Assembly (NCBI GenBank): GCA_937876195.1
Contig: CALEIK010000027.1
Span: 185,166 to 249,165, forward strand
Direction of reading: 5' to 3'
Length of the DNA stretch: 64,000 nt
DNA from: an uncultured Flavobacteriales bacterium
GTDB lineage: Bacteria; Bacteroidota; Bacteroidia; Flavobacteriales_D; Crocinitomicaceae
Every line of letters starts with the position of its first letter. Within the stretch, counting starts at the first letter, position 1. Under the pieces are notes generated by a model. It was not told the origin of the DNA. It worked only from the letters and a program-made list of their open reading frames with translations, and made no database searches. Shown one piece after another: positions 9,501 through 18,112 of this stretch. The translations under genes and the position numbers were made by a program.

Positions 9501-10076
9501 GAAAATGTTTCATGTACGGACACAAATAATCCAGATACCGATGGAGATGGATTTAATGATGGAGATGAGATAGCTAACGGAACAGATCCTTGTGATCCCT
9601 GTGACCCAGACCCAAATTCTAGTGTTTGCCTAATAGACAGTGATGGAGATGGGTTAACGGACATAGAAGAAGGATTATTATGTACGGACCCAAATGATCC
9701 AGATACTGATGGAGATGGAATTAGTGACGGGAACGAGGTAATAAATGGAACAGATCCTTGTGATCCTTGTGATCCAGTTGAAATGGGTATAGATTGTGTG
9801 ATGGGAGTACATATTCCCACAGGCTTTTCTCCTAATGGAGATGGACAAAATGAAATGTATACAATTATTGTAGGATTAGATGTAGCAAACTTTAAGTTTT
9901 TCATCTATGATCGTTGGGGGAATAGAATGTTTCACTCTGATGAAAAAGGATTTGAGTGGGATGGAACAATCAATGGAGAGCCTTGTAATGCAGGAGTATA
10001 CCCATATATGATGGAAATAACATATATGGACGGTTCATCTGAGTTAAGATCTGGGAATATAACATTAATGAAGTAG
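6591..10076 (+). CDS. T9SS type B substrate: lamin-tail, CotH kinase-like, TSP3 repeats
   Basis: 1161 residues. Order: signal peptide to about 30 (ending GTSQ); lamin-tail domain about 31-150 (WVELYNVTG, LTGYYLSD); chitobiase-C-like domain about 180-255 (TIRYTLDGSEPT); CotH-type atypical kinase fold about 265-640 (GEYWGVYEIREKAD, RYVLWDMDATFG); thrombospondin type-3 Ca-binding repeats about 735-1065 (DTDGDGINDGDE units); CHU_C type B sorting domain from about 1073 (PTGFSPNGDGQNE, IYDRWGN, YPYMMEIT). The last domain routes it through the type IX secretion system. CotH proteins can phosphorylate extracellular proteins, but activity here is untested. One base separates it from the PorP gene, its likely secretion or anchoring partner. 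Confidence 0.92.
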   Translation: MKTDRLKGLSKLKKSIFILFILYSFTGTSQVIINEYCVSNMNGYVDNFGEREDWVELYNVTGAPIDLTGYYLSDKAGNPLKWQIPSGIIPANGFLMVIASTRGVVNGTEIHPNFNLKQTRGEWIILSNNLGNLVDEIEMTQMTKADHSIGRTTNGAGTWSLFTTPTPEANNVGAQNFYEPTPTMDLAPGFYVGPQAVSLACTNPGATIRYTLDGSEPTAASTAYAGPIPINTTTVVRAKAFGANLPSFNETNTYFIDVTHNIPVVSISGQQVATLLGGSQIEPQGALELFEEDGAFIDEGEGHFNKHGNDSWAYPQRGFDFILRDQFGYNSDLQHEIFPEKNRDEFQRIMLKPGASDNYPFENGGAHIRDAFIHTLSIRSDLLMDERTWRPAIVYLNGEYWGVYEIREKADDHDYTKHYYQQDKFNIQYLKTWGGTWEEYGAPDAQDDWDDLRNYILTNNMAPGAAFDNVDTLLNWRSLADYFMINSYTVNQDWLNWNTAWWRGMNPLETKKKWRYVLWDMDATFGHYVNYTGIPDPSANADPCNAENLPNPGGQGHTDILEKLIAENPAVEQYYITRYIDLVNTYFSCDYMNQLLDSMLLEITPEMPAQIARWGGSMAGWNNNVQDLKDFIDARCLALEQGLIDCYDLTGPYDVSFDVDPVNSGEIKVNSVWAPYYPWVTQYFGGISTNLIAEANPGYIFDHWEYTTGPMTGPITDSINSIEINGPEDIVAVFVLNGPPVDTDGDGINDGDEASMCTDPLNPDTDGDGINDGDEVSNGTDPCNACDPNLNAGPCDQDGDGLTNDEEGVIGTDPINPDTDGDGINDGDEDTAGSDPLDPCDPNLNAGPCDQDGDGLTNDEEGVIGTDPLNPDTDGDGINDGDEDTAGSDPLDPCDPNLNAGPCDQDGDGLTNDEEGVIGTDPVNPDTDGDGINDGDENTAGSDPLDPCDPDDSSIDCQTDSDGDGLTDAEENVSCTDTNNPDTDGDGFNDGDEIANGTDPCDPCDPDPNSSVCLIDSDGDGLTDIEEGLLCTDPNDPDTDGDGISDGNEVINGTDPCDPCDPVEMGIDCVMGVHIPTGFSPNGDGQNEMYTIIVGLDVANFKFFIYDRWGNRMFHSDEKGFEWDGTINGEPCNAGVYPYMMEITYMDGSSELRSGNITLMK
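8976..9447 (+). repeat. Three tandem 162-bp repeats encoding TSP3 units
   Basis: Near-identical 162-bp (54-codon) units begin at about 8976, 9138 and 9300. Each encodes CDQDGDGLTND, EEGVIGTDP, DTDGDGINDGDE and a Cys-flanked linker. The second and third copies are the most alike, differing mainly at third positions, so duplication was recent. Copy number is likely to vary by slippage or unequal exchange without breaking the frame. Confidence 0.85.
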
Positions 10077-10077
10077 G

Positions 10078-11127
10078 ATGAGAAAAGGATATTTATTTGT
10101 GCTGAGCGGGATATTTGGGATGCAATTGTACGCACAAGATTTACATTTCGCACAATCCTCCCAAACACCATTATTTATAAACCCTGGGGCAACAGGTGTC
10201 TATGACGGATGGGAACGATTTATCGTTAACCACCGAAATCAATGGTTGGGAGCTACTACTCAGTTTATGACGACAGCTGTAGCTGCGGATATTAACCTCT
10301 TTAAAACGGAAATGGGAGATAAAGCCCACATGGGATTGGGAGTTTTGTTCTTTAACGATATTGGGGGAGACTCTAACTTCGGAAATCAAACAGGAGCCAT
10401 TTCTTTAAGTGGAATTCTACCGATGGGTCGCTCAGGACATGTGCTTTCAGCTGGAATTCAAGGTGGACTAGGAATGAGAAAGGCATCGTTGGCCGGAGTT
10501 TCATTCATGTCACAATGGGATGGATCTAATTTTAACCCGCTTGTTTCTAGTGGGGAAGAAAATACGCTGTCTTCATTTACCTATTTAGACGCTTCTGCAG
10601 GAATTCATTACGTTTTCAATGGGGGAAGAAACAGTTTTTCACGGAAGAACAATCTAAAATTCAAGTTGGGAGTGGCAGGATATCACCTCAATGCCCCTGA
10701 AATGCGTTACGTAAATGGTTCTGGAGACAGACTCCACCGAAAGTATGTAGGGCACATCGGGCTTATTTCTGATATAGGCTCGAGTCGTATGTCAGTAGAT
10801 GCAAATGCTGTTCAGTTTGTACAGGGTGGTCATTATGAAACATTGTTTGGGATGATGTTGCGTTATCGATTTGAGGACAACACAAAGCTTACAGGACATT
10901 CACAGGATGCCTTTATAGGGATTGGTTGCTACGCACGTTTAAGAGACGCTGTGATTCCAGCTGTGATGATTGATTGGAGAGGTTTCCAATTTGGAATTTC
11001 ATACGATGTAACGGTTTCGGCACTCAGAAGAGCGTATGGTGGCGGTTCACTTGAATTTTCTCTTTCCTATACAAACAGAAATATTGCGCTGTTTAAAACA
11101 AGAAAGAATACGAGCAAGAAGTTCTAG
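10078..11127 (+). CDS. PorP/SprF-family type IX secretion outer-membrane protein
   Basis: 349 residues with signal peptide (ending YAQ) and the family opening DLHFAQSSQTPLFINPGATG followed by RNQW. The rest is a predicted 14-or-so stranded outer-membrane barrel. PorP/SprF proteins help secrete or attach specific type B T9SS substrates and are usually encoded directly downstream of them. Here the start follows the giant substrate gene by one base, so it is the dedicated partner. The stop CTAG is shared with the convergent small gene. Confidence 0.9.
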   Translation: MRKGYLFVLSGIFGMQLYAQDLHFAQSSQTPLFINPGATGVYDGWERFIVNHRNQWLGATTQFMTTAVAADINLFKTEMGDKAHMGLGVLFFNDIGGDSNFGNQTGAISLSGILPMGRSGHVLSAGIQGGLGMRKASLAGVSFMSQWDGSNFNPLVSSGEENTLSSFTYLDASAGIHYVFNGGRNSFSRKNNLKFKLGVAGYHLNAPEMRYVNGSGDRLHRKYVGHIGLISDIGSSRMSVDANAVQFVQGGHYETLFGMMLRYRFEDNTKLTGHSQDAFIGIGCYARLRDAVIPAVMIDWRGFQFGISYDVTVSALRRAYGGGSLEFSLSYTNRNIALFKTRKNTSKKF

Positions 11128-11372
11128 TGCTGCTTTTTTGCAAGCCCTTGAAAGAACCGAATAATTCGTTTTCTAAAAAGAAAGGCAAGCAGGATGTATG
11201 GGACTGCCATCAAGTATAAAATACCAGTGTTGATCGTCGAGCCGAAAGAAGCCTCATCCAATTCACTACCCTGTTCTGCAAGCAATTTACATTGAGAACA
11301 TCCTTGACCGAATGCACCATCAATAATGCAAACCGCAACAATAAGGAGAACGTATTTTTTCCAAGATGCCAT
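11124..11372 (-). CDS. Small exported membrane protein
   Basis: 82 residues: a cleavable-looking signal (to about 22, AFGQ), a short CSQC motif, then one transmembrane helix (about 47-66) and a basic cytoplasmic tail (FRKRIIRFF). The CxxC in the extracytoplasmic part could be redox-active or metal-binding. No family recognised. It converges on and overlaps the PorP stop by 4 bases. Confidence 0.6.
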   Translation of the reverse strand: MASWKKYVLLIVAVCIIDGAFGQGCSQCKLLAEQGSELDEASFGSTINTGILYLMAVPYILLAFLFRKRIIRFFQGLAKKQH

Positions 11373-11503
11373 AGCGCAAAGTTACACATTTTTAGTTCCG
11401 AAGTATACAGAGAGCATAGATTGTCGTAGACCAATAGACTGAAAGGTAGCAGAGATATAGTCTTTGGTCACGATGATTCCAAAAAATCGAATAAATTTGT
11501 AGT

Positions 11504-12520
11504 ATGAAAAGAACAATTATTCACGTGGTTTTGTGTAGTGCTTTATGTATTGGTGCATTGTTGTCATGCGGTGACTCACCAGAGAAAGCAATAAATAACA
11601 ATGGACCGCGAAACCTTGACAGCTTACTTTTGGTTTCTCCAAATGATGTTTCATTACTTGTGGAACGAGGAAACAATCTTTTTAAGCGCTATGAGTATGA
11701 CTTGGCATTAAATGATGCAGCAAAAGCTTTTCGTTTAGATTCTAACAACCTTGAAGCACGTCTTCTGTATGCGGAGGTGATGAATAACCGTGAAAAAAGA
11801 ACGGTTCAGGAGGTGGAAATAGCGCAAAAGCATTATAAATGGGTAATCAAAAAAGAACCCAAGAATTTACGCGCGTTGGTGGGTTTAGCTGGGACGTATG
11901 GCTTTCAGCAGGACTTTGAAAAGGTGTTTTTATATGCTAATGAAGCACTTAGAATTGACCCAAAGTACAGAGATGCCTATGTTATAAAAGGATCAACATA
12001 TTTACTATTGGGGAATATGGACTTGGCAAAGTCTTCGTATGAAACAGCGATTCAGCAGGATCCAAAATTCTTTGAAGCCTATTTTCTTCTGGGACAAATT
12101 TATCAATCAGAGAATGATCCACTTTGCATCGAGTACTTCAATTCAGCGCATGAATTGCAACCGGACCAAATGGAGTTTACCTATCAGTTGGCGTACTCAA
12201 AACAGATGTTCAATCAGATTGAATCAGCAAAGGAGATCTATAGAGAAATGGCAATGGACACAAGTGATCTTTATGTTTCCAGGGCACTTTTTCATCAAGG
12301 GTACATTCAACACTTTGTGGACAAAAACATTGATAGTGCAAAGTACTTTTACATCAGCGCTTTAGAAACAGAACCACGAATGTATGAGGCATGGCACAAT
12401 CTAGGGATGTGTCACGAAGAGAAGGGAGACCGCTTAAAGGCAATAAAATCCTATGGGAACGCGCTCAAACACAACCCTGAATTTGAACTTTCAAGAGAGG
12501 CTGCTGAACGTTTGCGTTAA
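11504..12520 (+). CDS. TPR-repeat lipoprotein
   Basis: 338 residues. Lipobox at about 19-22 (LLSC), then about seven tetratricopeptide repeats: A-L-D spacing is clear in ANEALRIDPKYRDAYV, AIQQDPKFFEAYFLLGQIY and YEAWHNLGMCHEEKGDRLKA. It is an envelope-anchored protein-interaction scaffold; the partner is unknown. The stop overlaps the start of the next gene (TAATG), suggesting they act together. Confidence 0.85.
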   Translation: MKRTIIHVVLCSALCIGALLSCGDSPEKAINNNGPRNLDSLLLVSPNDVSLLVERGNNLFKRYEYDLALNDAAKAFRLDSNNLEARLLYAEVMNNREKRTVQEVEIAQKHYKWVIKKEPKNLRALVGLAGTYGFQQDFEKVFLYANEALRIDPKYRDAYVIKGSTYLLLGNMDLAKSSYETAIQQDPKFFEAYFLLGQIYQSENDPLCIEYFNSAHELQPDQMEFTYQLAYSKQMFNQIESAKEIYREMAMDTSDLYVSRALFHQGYIQHFVDKNIDSAKYFYISALETEPRMYEAWHNLGMCHEEKGDRLKAIKSYGNALKHNPEFELSREAAERLR

Positions 12521-13116
12521 TGCGATTGAATCCAAAATATATCCAAATTTTTGGTGACGCTGTTATTCCATTATTGGGACTTTTCATCTGGAACTGGAGC
12601 CTTTACTTTATTTTGCTGTTTTATTTTTTGGATCTACTAGCAAATGAGGCAATAATGCACTTAAAATCGCGGAGAACAGCCGTTTTTCAGCAGAAACCTG
12701 AGCAAAACAGAGCATGGATGATTTGGGGAATGTTAAGCCTCGTAGCGTTGTTTGTGGTGTTAGCAATGGTTCACTTTGCCATGATCTTTATTGTTCCTGA
12801 TATCAACTTTTTTCAAGAAATGCGTGCATTTTGGAATTATGAGGAAATGGGGATAAAACAAGGCTATGTGTTAATTCCACTCATCGTCATTGTCAGTTTT
12901 CAGCAGTATAGAACAACTTTTTTATTGAGTGCAAAGTACCGAACCGCTCAGGTTGGACAATTATGGAAAACACACATTCAAGCGTTGATTGTAATTATAG
13001 CATTTGCAGGAATCCACTTAAGCCTTGGGTATTTTTATCAATTTTCAGAAATGGTGTATGTGCTGAGTATTGTGGTGGTTTCAACCCTCTACAAACTGCG
13101 CTTTAGTGAATTATAG
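12520..13116 (+). CDS. Multi-pass inner-membrane protein, DUF6498-like
   Basis: 198 residues with about five or six hydrophobic helices. The opening (DAVIPLLGLFIWNWSLYFIL) loosely recalls DUF6498 membrane proteins, but I am not certain. It is translationally coupled to the TPR lipoprotein by a one-base overlap and convergent with the YbhN-like gene 3 bases away. Function unknown. Confidence 0.65.
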   Translation: MRLNPKYIQIFGDAVIPLLGLFIWNWSLYFILLFYFLDLLANEAIMHLKSRRTAVFQQKPEQNRAWMIWGMLSLVALFVVLAMVHFAMIFIVPDINFFQEMRAFWNYEEMGIKQGYVLIPLIVIVSFQQYRTTFLLSAKYRTAQVGQLWKTHIQALIVIIAFAGIHLSLGYFYQFSEMVYVLSIVVVSTLYKLRFSEL

Positions 13117-13119
13117 CTA

Positions 13120-14289
13120 CTATTTTGAAGTTGTTCGTTTGATCCAAGAAGGCAATAGAAAAACACCAATAAATAGGTAAGGAAAATACGAAATCAATCG
13201 CCAAAGAATCGCAAGCGAAGCAAGCAAAATAACAGAAGAACTAAATGGTGCCAGCAATTCTCCAAATGCATATTCAGCCACGCCACTGCCACCAGGAGTT
13301 GGACTTACGAGCATAAATAACCAAAGGATAAGTTGTTTACCCAGTACGTTAATATTGTCAATAAAACCAAGCGAAAGAAAAGCATTGAGAATCGCATTAA
13401 TCACAAAATAGCGCGAGATCCAACTTAAAAAAGTACTCACAAATACAGCCAACCAAAAACGAAACGACTCCTTTTTAAATGCGTATGCCGCCTTTTCTAT
13501 GTCTTTTCCCCATTCTACCGCAATAAAACGCCAACGTTTGAGTAGGGGGAAGCGAAAGATGAAGGTGAGAAATCGTGTTGACAGTTGTGGAAACCAGAAG
13601 ATAGTGAGGTATAGCAAGAGACAAACACTGAAGATGACACCGAAACCAATCCAAAACCACCACGAAAGCGCAAGTGAAGCCTCATTTGTTGTTGGAAAAA
13701 GAGTAGCGTGCGACACGAATAAAAAAACAAAAGGAATCATCAACACAAAGAACAGATTGTCCATAAACGCAGTAATAATCACTATGGCGGTCGCTTTTCC
13801 AAAAGGGATGGTTTCCCTATTTAAAATAAACATCGCTACAGCTGCCCCGCCAACAACTCCAGGGGAAAGTGCAGAAGCAAACTCCCAAAGAAGAATAACA
13901 TACATCGAAGCTTTCCAGCTCAATTGATTTTTTGTTAAAAGCCGAATACGTACCATGTAAAAGAAATCGCGACTTACCATAAAGATAAGTGCCGCAACCA
14001 ACCAAAAGTAGGTGTTGGTATCCCAAGCAATTGAGCTAAGGCTTTCAACGGCTGTCATCTGACGATAACCCCCTTCTGAAGAAAGAACAAAATCGCTTTC
14101 ATCGTTATAATCAACAACGCCATTGTTGTTTGCGTCAACCCACTTGTGAGTAGCAGCGGAGCCATCAGAGGCAACGAATTGTGTTGCATTTAGTCCGCGG
14201 TAGAGCATCCAGGAAGAGATGATAAGACCAATCCCTATCGCCAACGCAATCTTCCAACTCTTAAAGGCGTTTTTTAAAAGCGATGACAT
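13120..14289 (-). CDS. YbhN/UPF0104-type (LPG synthase TM region) membrane protein with Ca-binding-like loop
   Basis: 389 residues and about eight helices. The LPG_synthase_TM/UPF0104 signature region is present (WEFASALSPGVVGG, then SPTPGGSGVAEYAFGEL near the C terminus). Relatives are flippases or membrane parts of aminoacyl-phospholipid synthases; the catalytic domain is absent, so it is a stand-alone membrane module. After the first helix (about 48-65) the extracytoplasmic loop contains DANNNGVVDYNDE, a dockerin/EF-hand-like DxNxNGxxDxxDE calcium motif that is unusual in this family. Upstream of it on the same strand lies the Ig-like lipoprotein, one base apart. Confidence 0.8.
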   Translation of the reverse strand: MSSLLKNAFKSWKIALAIGIGLIISSWMLYRGLNATQFVASDGSAATHKWVDANNNGVVDYNDESDFVLSSEGGYRQMTAVESLSSIAWDTNTYFWLVAALIFMVSRDFFYMVRIRLLTKNQLSWKASMYVILLWEFASALSPGVVGGAAVAMFILNRETIPFGKATAIVIITAFMDNLFFVLMIPFVFLFVSHATLFPTTNEASLALSWWFWIGFGVIFSVCLLLYLTIFWFPQLSTRFLTFIFRFPLLKRWRFIAVEWGKDIEKAAYAFKKESFRFWLAVFVSTFLSWISRYFVINAILNAFLSLGFIDNINVLGKQLILWLFMLVSPTPGGSGVAEYAFGELLAPFSSSVILLASLAILWRLISYFPYLFIGVFLLPSWIKRTTSK

Positions 14290-14290
14290 C

Positions 14291-15844
14291 TTACTCTGTT
14301 GGAATTAAAATAACGTCCACATCCCAGTTTGCGCGCAATTTAGTAACCGTTGAGTATGTATCAACGCGCTCGGGTTGGGTACGTGTATCAAGATCACCAA
14401 CGTCCCAGAGACCATTATTGTTTATGTCGCGAATAACCTTGAACGTATAATCTCCAGGCTCAACTTCCGAAATTGTAAAGGGAGTAGATGGGTCTTCTAC
14501 ACTAAATAGTTTTATTGCTTTTCCGTTGTGGAAGGGTTGCAGCAAAACTGGCTCGCTGTACGAAGTAAGATCGATGTTTAATTGTCCATACTTGCGCGCC
14601 TCTTGTAGTTGAATCGTTATTTTTTGCTTTGCACTACTTCCGTTGCTTGTTTGAATGGCACCTTCTTTGAACGTAAATGCAACCTCAGAAAGTTCAGTCT
14701 TGTCCAATTGTATTGTAAACGTATTAAGAAGAAAATTAAAAGTATACGCGCTGATAAGAACAGAATCTTTGGTGTTCATTAGAGAAACTAGCGAGGTATC
14801 GACATTGACAACATAATCATTTACATTAAATGAAATCGGTTGACTCGGAGCAAAAATGTTGTTCGAGTTTTTAGCATTGATCGTGATTGGTGGACTGGTT
14901 TTTTGCGCACGAAATCGTACGGTTGCAGTGTCATTGATGAGGTCTGATGCAATGATAATTTCACCAATTGTACTGTCGGGTTTTGGAGTAAACAGCTGAA
15001 GGCTGTCTTTCGCGATCCATCGATAGCGCTCTTTTGGTATAAGCTGTAGATTAATATAGATTTTCTCATTTTTTATCGGTCTCGTTGCGCCAATAAGAAA
15101 CATTCCTGGAGAGTTGAAGACTGCCGTTCGTATTTTAGCCTCTAAAAGTGGAGTAAACAATCGAACAGGGATTGTATCTGTAAAGGATGAATCAATGGAA
15201 AGAGTTTTGGACAATGGAAACCCTACTTTTTCATGGGATTGAACAGTTAAATCTTTGTTTTCATCCATGAATGCAAACAACGTATAATCTCCGGCTTTTA
15301 TATAACTCAATGTTGCCACTCCGTTGATATCTGTTTCCGTAAAATTTTGAACCATATTGGTGGTAGGATGAAACAGGCCAACAACGCATTTTTGAACGGG
15401 ATCGTTGCTCCATGCGTCAACAACACGAATGGTATAGCTGAGACTATCAAGTGTCGGTCCAGTGCTAAATACATATTGAATGATAGAGTCATTTCCTTCG
15501 GAAATGTCCTTTACCGCGTTATTGATGTAAATCGCGTACGTGGTATTGTCTTGGAGTGTATCATCCCAACTCAACAAGAGGCTTTTTTTCTTCATTTGTG
15601 CCTTAATTTTCGCATGCGGTGGTACAATTCGGATGTTTTCAGCAGGGTTGTCCAATCGAAAGAACTCATCAAAAGGAATTTCTACCTCCCGCGAAGTGAA
15701 ATTTACAGATTCGTTCGGTGGATTTACTTTATCGGTAATAACTTGAGGAGCTGCAGTGTCTTTTTCTCCACCGCTGATTGTACCAACTTGAGCACAAGAG
15801 GCAACAAAGAGGGACAGGAAAGCTATATAACGGAGACCAGCCAT
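14291..15844 (-). CDS. Ig-like (Big_5) domain lipoprotein
   Basis: 517 residues from the ATG at 15844; the frame also opens at a GTG six bases earlier. Lipobox about 13-17 (LFVASC). An N-terminal Big_5-type Ig-like domain (about 30-125: TAAPQVITDKVNPPNESVNF, IPFDEFFRLDN, TLQDNTTYAIYI) is followed by a carboxypeptidase-regulatory-like sandwich (YTIRVVDAWSNDPVQKCVVG) and further beta domains ending in a second one (PGDYTFKVIRDINNNG). This architecture is common and conserved in Bacteroidota but uncharacterised. It overlaps the msrC stop by 22 bases and is likely cotranscribed with msrC upstream and the YbhN gene downstream. Confidence 0.8.
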   Translation of the reverse strand: MAGLRYIAFLSLFVASCAQVGTISGGEKDTAAPQVITDKVNPPNESVNFTSREVEIPFDEFFRLDNPAENIRIVPPHAKIKAQMKKKSLLLSWDDTLQDNTTYAIYINNAVKDISEGNDSIIQYVFSTGPTLDSLSYTIRVVDAWSNDPVQKCVVGLFHPTTNMVQNFTETDINGVATLSYIKAGDYTLFAFMDENKDLTVQSHEKVGFPLSKTLSIDSSFTDTIPVRLFTPLLEAKIRTAVFNSPGMFLIGATRPIKNEKIYINLQLIPKERYRWIAKDSLQLFTPKPDSTIGEIIIASDLINDTATVRFRAQKTSPPITINAKNSNNIFAPSQPISFNVNDYVVNVDTSLVSLMNTKDSVLISAYTFNFLLNTFTIQLDKTELSEVAFTFKEGAIQTSNGSSAKQKITIQLQEARKYGQLNIDLTSYSEPVLLQPFHNGKAIKLFSVEDPSTPFTISEVEPGDYTFKVIRDINNNGLWDVGDLDTRTQPERVDTYSTVTKLRANWDVDVILIPTE

Positions 15845-16302
15845 TGACACAATAGAGTTAAATGTTTTTCGTCGGTTGCATCAAAGGTAGCCAATTCATC
15901 GCTATCTATGTCCAACACCCCAATCACAACGTTGTTTTTTATGAGTGGAACAACAATTTCACTTTTGGAAGCTGAGCTACAGGCAATATGTCCGGGGAAA
16001 TCATCTACATTATCTACAACAATCGATTTGTTTTGTTCCCAAGAAGTTCCACAAACACCCCTTCCTTTTTGGATGCGCGTGCAAGCAATGGGACCTTGAA
16101 ATGGACCGAGAACCAGCTCATCGTCCTTCACCAGGTAAAATCCAACCCACAAGAAATTGAAAGATGATTTAAGCGCAGCTGAAATGTTGGCCAAATTGGC
16201 GATCACGTCCGTTTCACCGCCGACCAACGCCTTTATTTGAGGCAACAGTTGCTCATACACTGTTTCTTTGTCTCCACGAATTATTTCCAAGTGTTCCGCC
16301 AT
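15823..16302 (-). CDS. msrC: Free methionine-(R)-sulfoxide reductase (GAF domain)
   Basis: 159 residues, the usual fRMsr size. The GAF fold carries the family motifs WVGFYL, LGPFQGPIACTRI, GRGVCG, FPGHIACSS, SEIVVPL and GVLDIDS, with the three catalytic/resolving cysteines (AC, VC, AC) in place. It reduces free Met-R-sulfoxide in the cytoplasm with thioredoxin. It is first in a three-gene minus-strand unit with the Ig-like lipoprotein and YbhN-like gene. Confidence 0.92.
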   Translation of the reverse strand: MAEHLEIIRGDKETVYEQLLPQIKALVGGETDVIANLANISAALKSSFNFLWVGFYLVKDDELVLGPFQGPIACTRIQKGRGVCGTSWEQNKSIVVDNVDDFPGHIACSSASKSEIVVPLIKNNVVIGVLDIDSDELATFDATDEKHLTLLCQWLVSVI

Positions 16303-16432
16303 GATATAAATTTACACAAAAGTGCTTTTTTTATGATGCATCTCCAATTTTTCTTTTTGTCAAGCACCTGAATAAGTTGAATGAAAAGAATTGAGTAGTT
16401 TTATCATTCTACACTTGAATATACACCCGTCA

Positions 16433-18112
16433 ATGGTAATACATCGTTTTTGGATATCAATAATTGTAATCGTATTGGGGACAATAATTTGGAATCAAAA
16501 CGAATTTGACAGTGAGTACAGACGACCAATCATTGGCGATGGAAAAGGATATTATGCGTATTTACCAGCGGTTTTTATCTACCAAGACATGACGTATTCC
16601 TTTGTGGATTCAATGGAGCGTATTTATTATCTTGAGGACGGATCCCTTTCAAAATCTTTCAGAGTAAAACAACCAAACGGAACTGTGGTCAACAAGTGTT
16701 TTCCGGGAACGGCGATTTTCTATTTACCGTTTTTTGGATTAGCCGCCGCTGCTTCATGGATAGCAGGCCTTCCGCTTGATGGGTATTCGATACTGTTTCA
16801 ATGGAGTGTCGTGATTGCGCATTTATTTTACCTGTTTTGTGGACTCCTATTTTTGGCTTCAGCAATGAAAAAAATGGGAATCGGATTAAGGAACCGAATC
16901 ATATCTCTGTTCCTGCTTGTCTTTGGAACCAACATTTTTTACTATGTGGTTTATGACTTTTCACTTTCTCACATTTTTGGATTTTTTGGAGCCTGCTTGC
17001 TTTTTTGGTTAATAGTCAGTTACCAGCAGGCCCAGCAGTGGAAATATATAGGCTGGGTGATACCATTGATGGGATTATTGCTGATTACAAGACCAACCAA
17101 TGCAATGCTTCTTTTAATGCTTCCGTTAGTGGTGGGTTGGAAGACCTCTTTCTCCTTGATAAACCCGATGAAATGGCTGCGCGAGAAACGTTGGATGTAC
17201 ATCGTTTTTGGACTTATGATATTGTTTTTAGCGCCTCTTTTGTGGAAAATTCAATCAGGGAATTGGTTAGTGTACTCCTATGAGAACGAAACAATGGATC
17301 TACTGAACCCGCATTTTTGGGAATTTTTATTTTCATATAAAAAAGGCTGGTGGCTGTGGTCACCACTGATGCTCGTTGCATATTTACTAGGAACAATCTA
17401 TTTTTGGAAGGTCGAAAAAGCAAAGGGATTGACCTTTGGTTTGGGAATTCTTGCCATTGCGTATGTCTTTTCATCGTGGTGGATGTGGGAGTTTGGAATG
17501 GGGTTCGGCCAACGCCCAATGATTGAGTTCTATCCCATATTAATTATTGGTTTTGCGGGATTTATTGAAAAATGGAAGATCAAACGCTTGTTGATTTTTA
17601 CCTTCCCACTGGTTGTCTTGAGCTGCATTCAAGCGTATCAAATTCAAGCTTCAATACTTCTCGGAGGGAGAACAACCAAGGAAACGTATTGGAGTCATTT
17701 TTTGCAATTGAAAAGAGATGCTCCACAGGTGGTGGTTGATTCAAGCTGGGTAGAGGTTGAACGAAGTGGAATCTTCAGTACCGAAGTTGTGGATAAACAA
17801 TCACCATTTTCAACGGGACTGAAGCTGCACAAAGTAAAAAAAGGGTCCAAAATAGTAGTTCGATGTACCGTTGGAGCAAAAACGAATAAATCAGGCGCTA
17901 GAATTGTTGTTTCAGATGAAAATGGAGTGTTGTATCTAGTGAAGTATATTCACGCGGAGCTTTATTCTTCGCCAAGAGAAATGAGTTTTCTTTTTGAGGT
18001 TGACCAAGAAATTGACTCGACGATTAATTGCTATATTTGGAATGGAGAAACGGATGTTGAGACCACCATTAAGAAAATCGAAGCTGTGCATTACCGACCG
18101 AAAGGGCTATGA
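16433..18112 (+). CDS. Polytopic GT-C-like membrane glycosyltransferase
   Basis: 559 residues from the ATG at 16433; a TTG at 16391 is possible but adds a non-hydrophobic leader. A first helix is followed by an extracytoplasmic loop with GDGKGYYAYLP, resembling the acidic first loop of GT-C enzymes. About ten more helices follow, then a C-terminal soluble beta domain (about 425-559). GT-C enzymes use polyprenyl-phosphate sugars. The next gene, overlapping by 4 bases, is a DPM1-type GT2 that could make that donor, so the pair probably modifies glycans or proteins in the envelope. The family call is tentative. Confidence 0.7.
   Translation: MVIHRFWISIIVIVLGTIIWNQNEFDSEYRRPIIGDGKGYYAYLPAVFIYQDMTYSFVDSMERIYYLEDGSLSKSFRVKQPNGTVVNKCFPGTAIFYLPFFGLAAAASWIAGLPLDGYSILFQWSVVIAHLFYLFCGLLFLASAMKKMGIGLRNRIISLFLLVFGTNIFYYVVYDFSLSHIFGFFGACLLFWLIVSYQQAQQWKYIGWVIPLMGLLLITRPTNAMLLLMLPLVVGWKTSFSLINPMKWLREKRWMYIVFGLMILFLAPLLWKIQSGNWLVYSYENETMDLLNPHFWEFLFSYKKGWWLWSPLMLVAYLLGTIYFWKVEKAKGLTFGLGILAIAYVFSSWWMWEFGMGFGQRPMIEFYPILIIGFAGFIEKWKIKRLLIFTFPLVVLSCIQAYQIQASILLGGRTTKETYWSHFLQLKRDAPQVVVDSSWVEVERSGIFSTEVVDKQSPFSTGLKLHKVKKGSKIVVRCTVGAKTNKSGARIVVSDENGVLYLVKYIHAELYSSPREMSFLFEVDQEIDSTINCYIWNGETDVETTIKKIEAVHYRPKGL

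Noticed and set aside
8800..9780. Possible CRISPR-like array because of regular repeats
   Set aside because: Repeats are in frame, protein-coding TSP3 units with no spacers; no cas genes.
11492..11499. TAAATTTG as promoter of the TPR lipoprotein
   Set aside because: Only 4 bases before the ATG; transcription would start within the gene.
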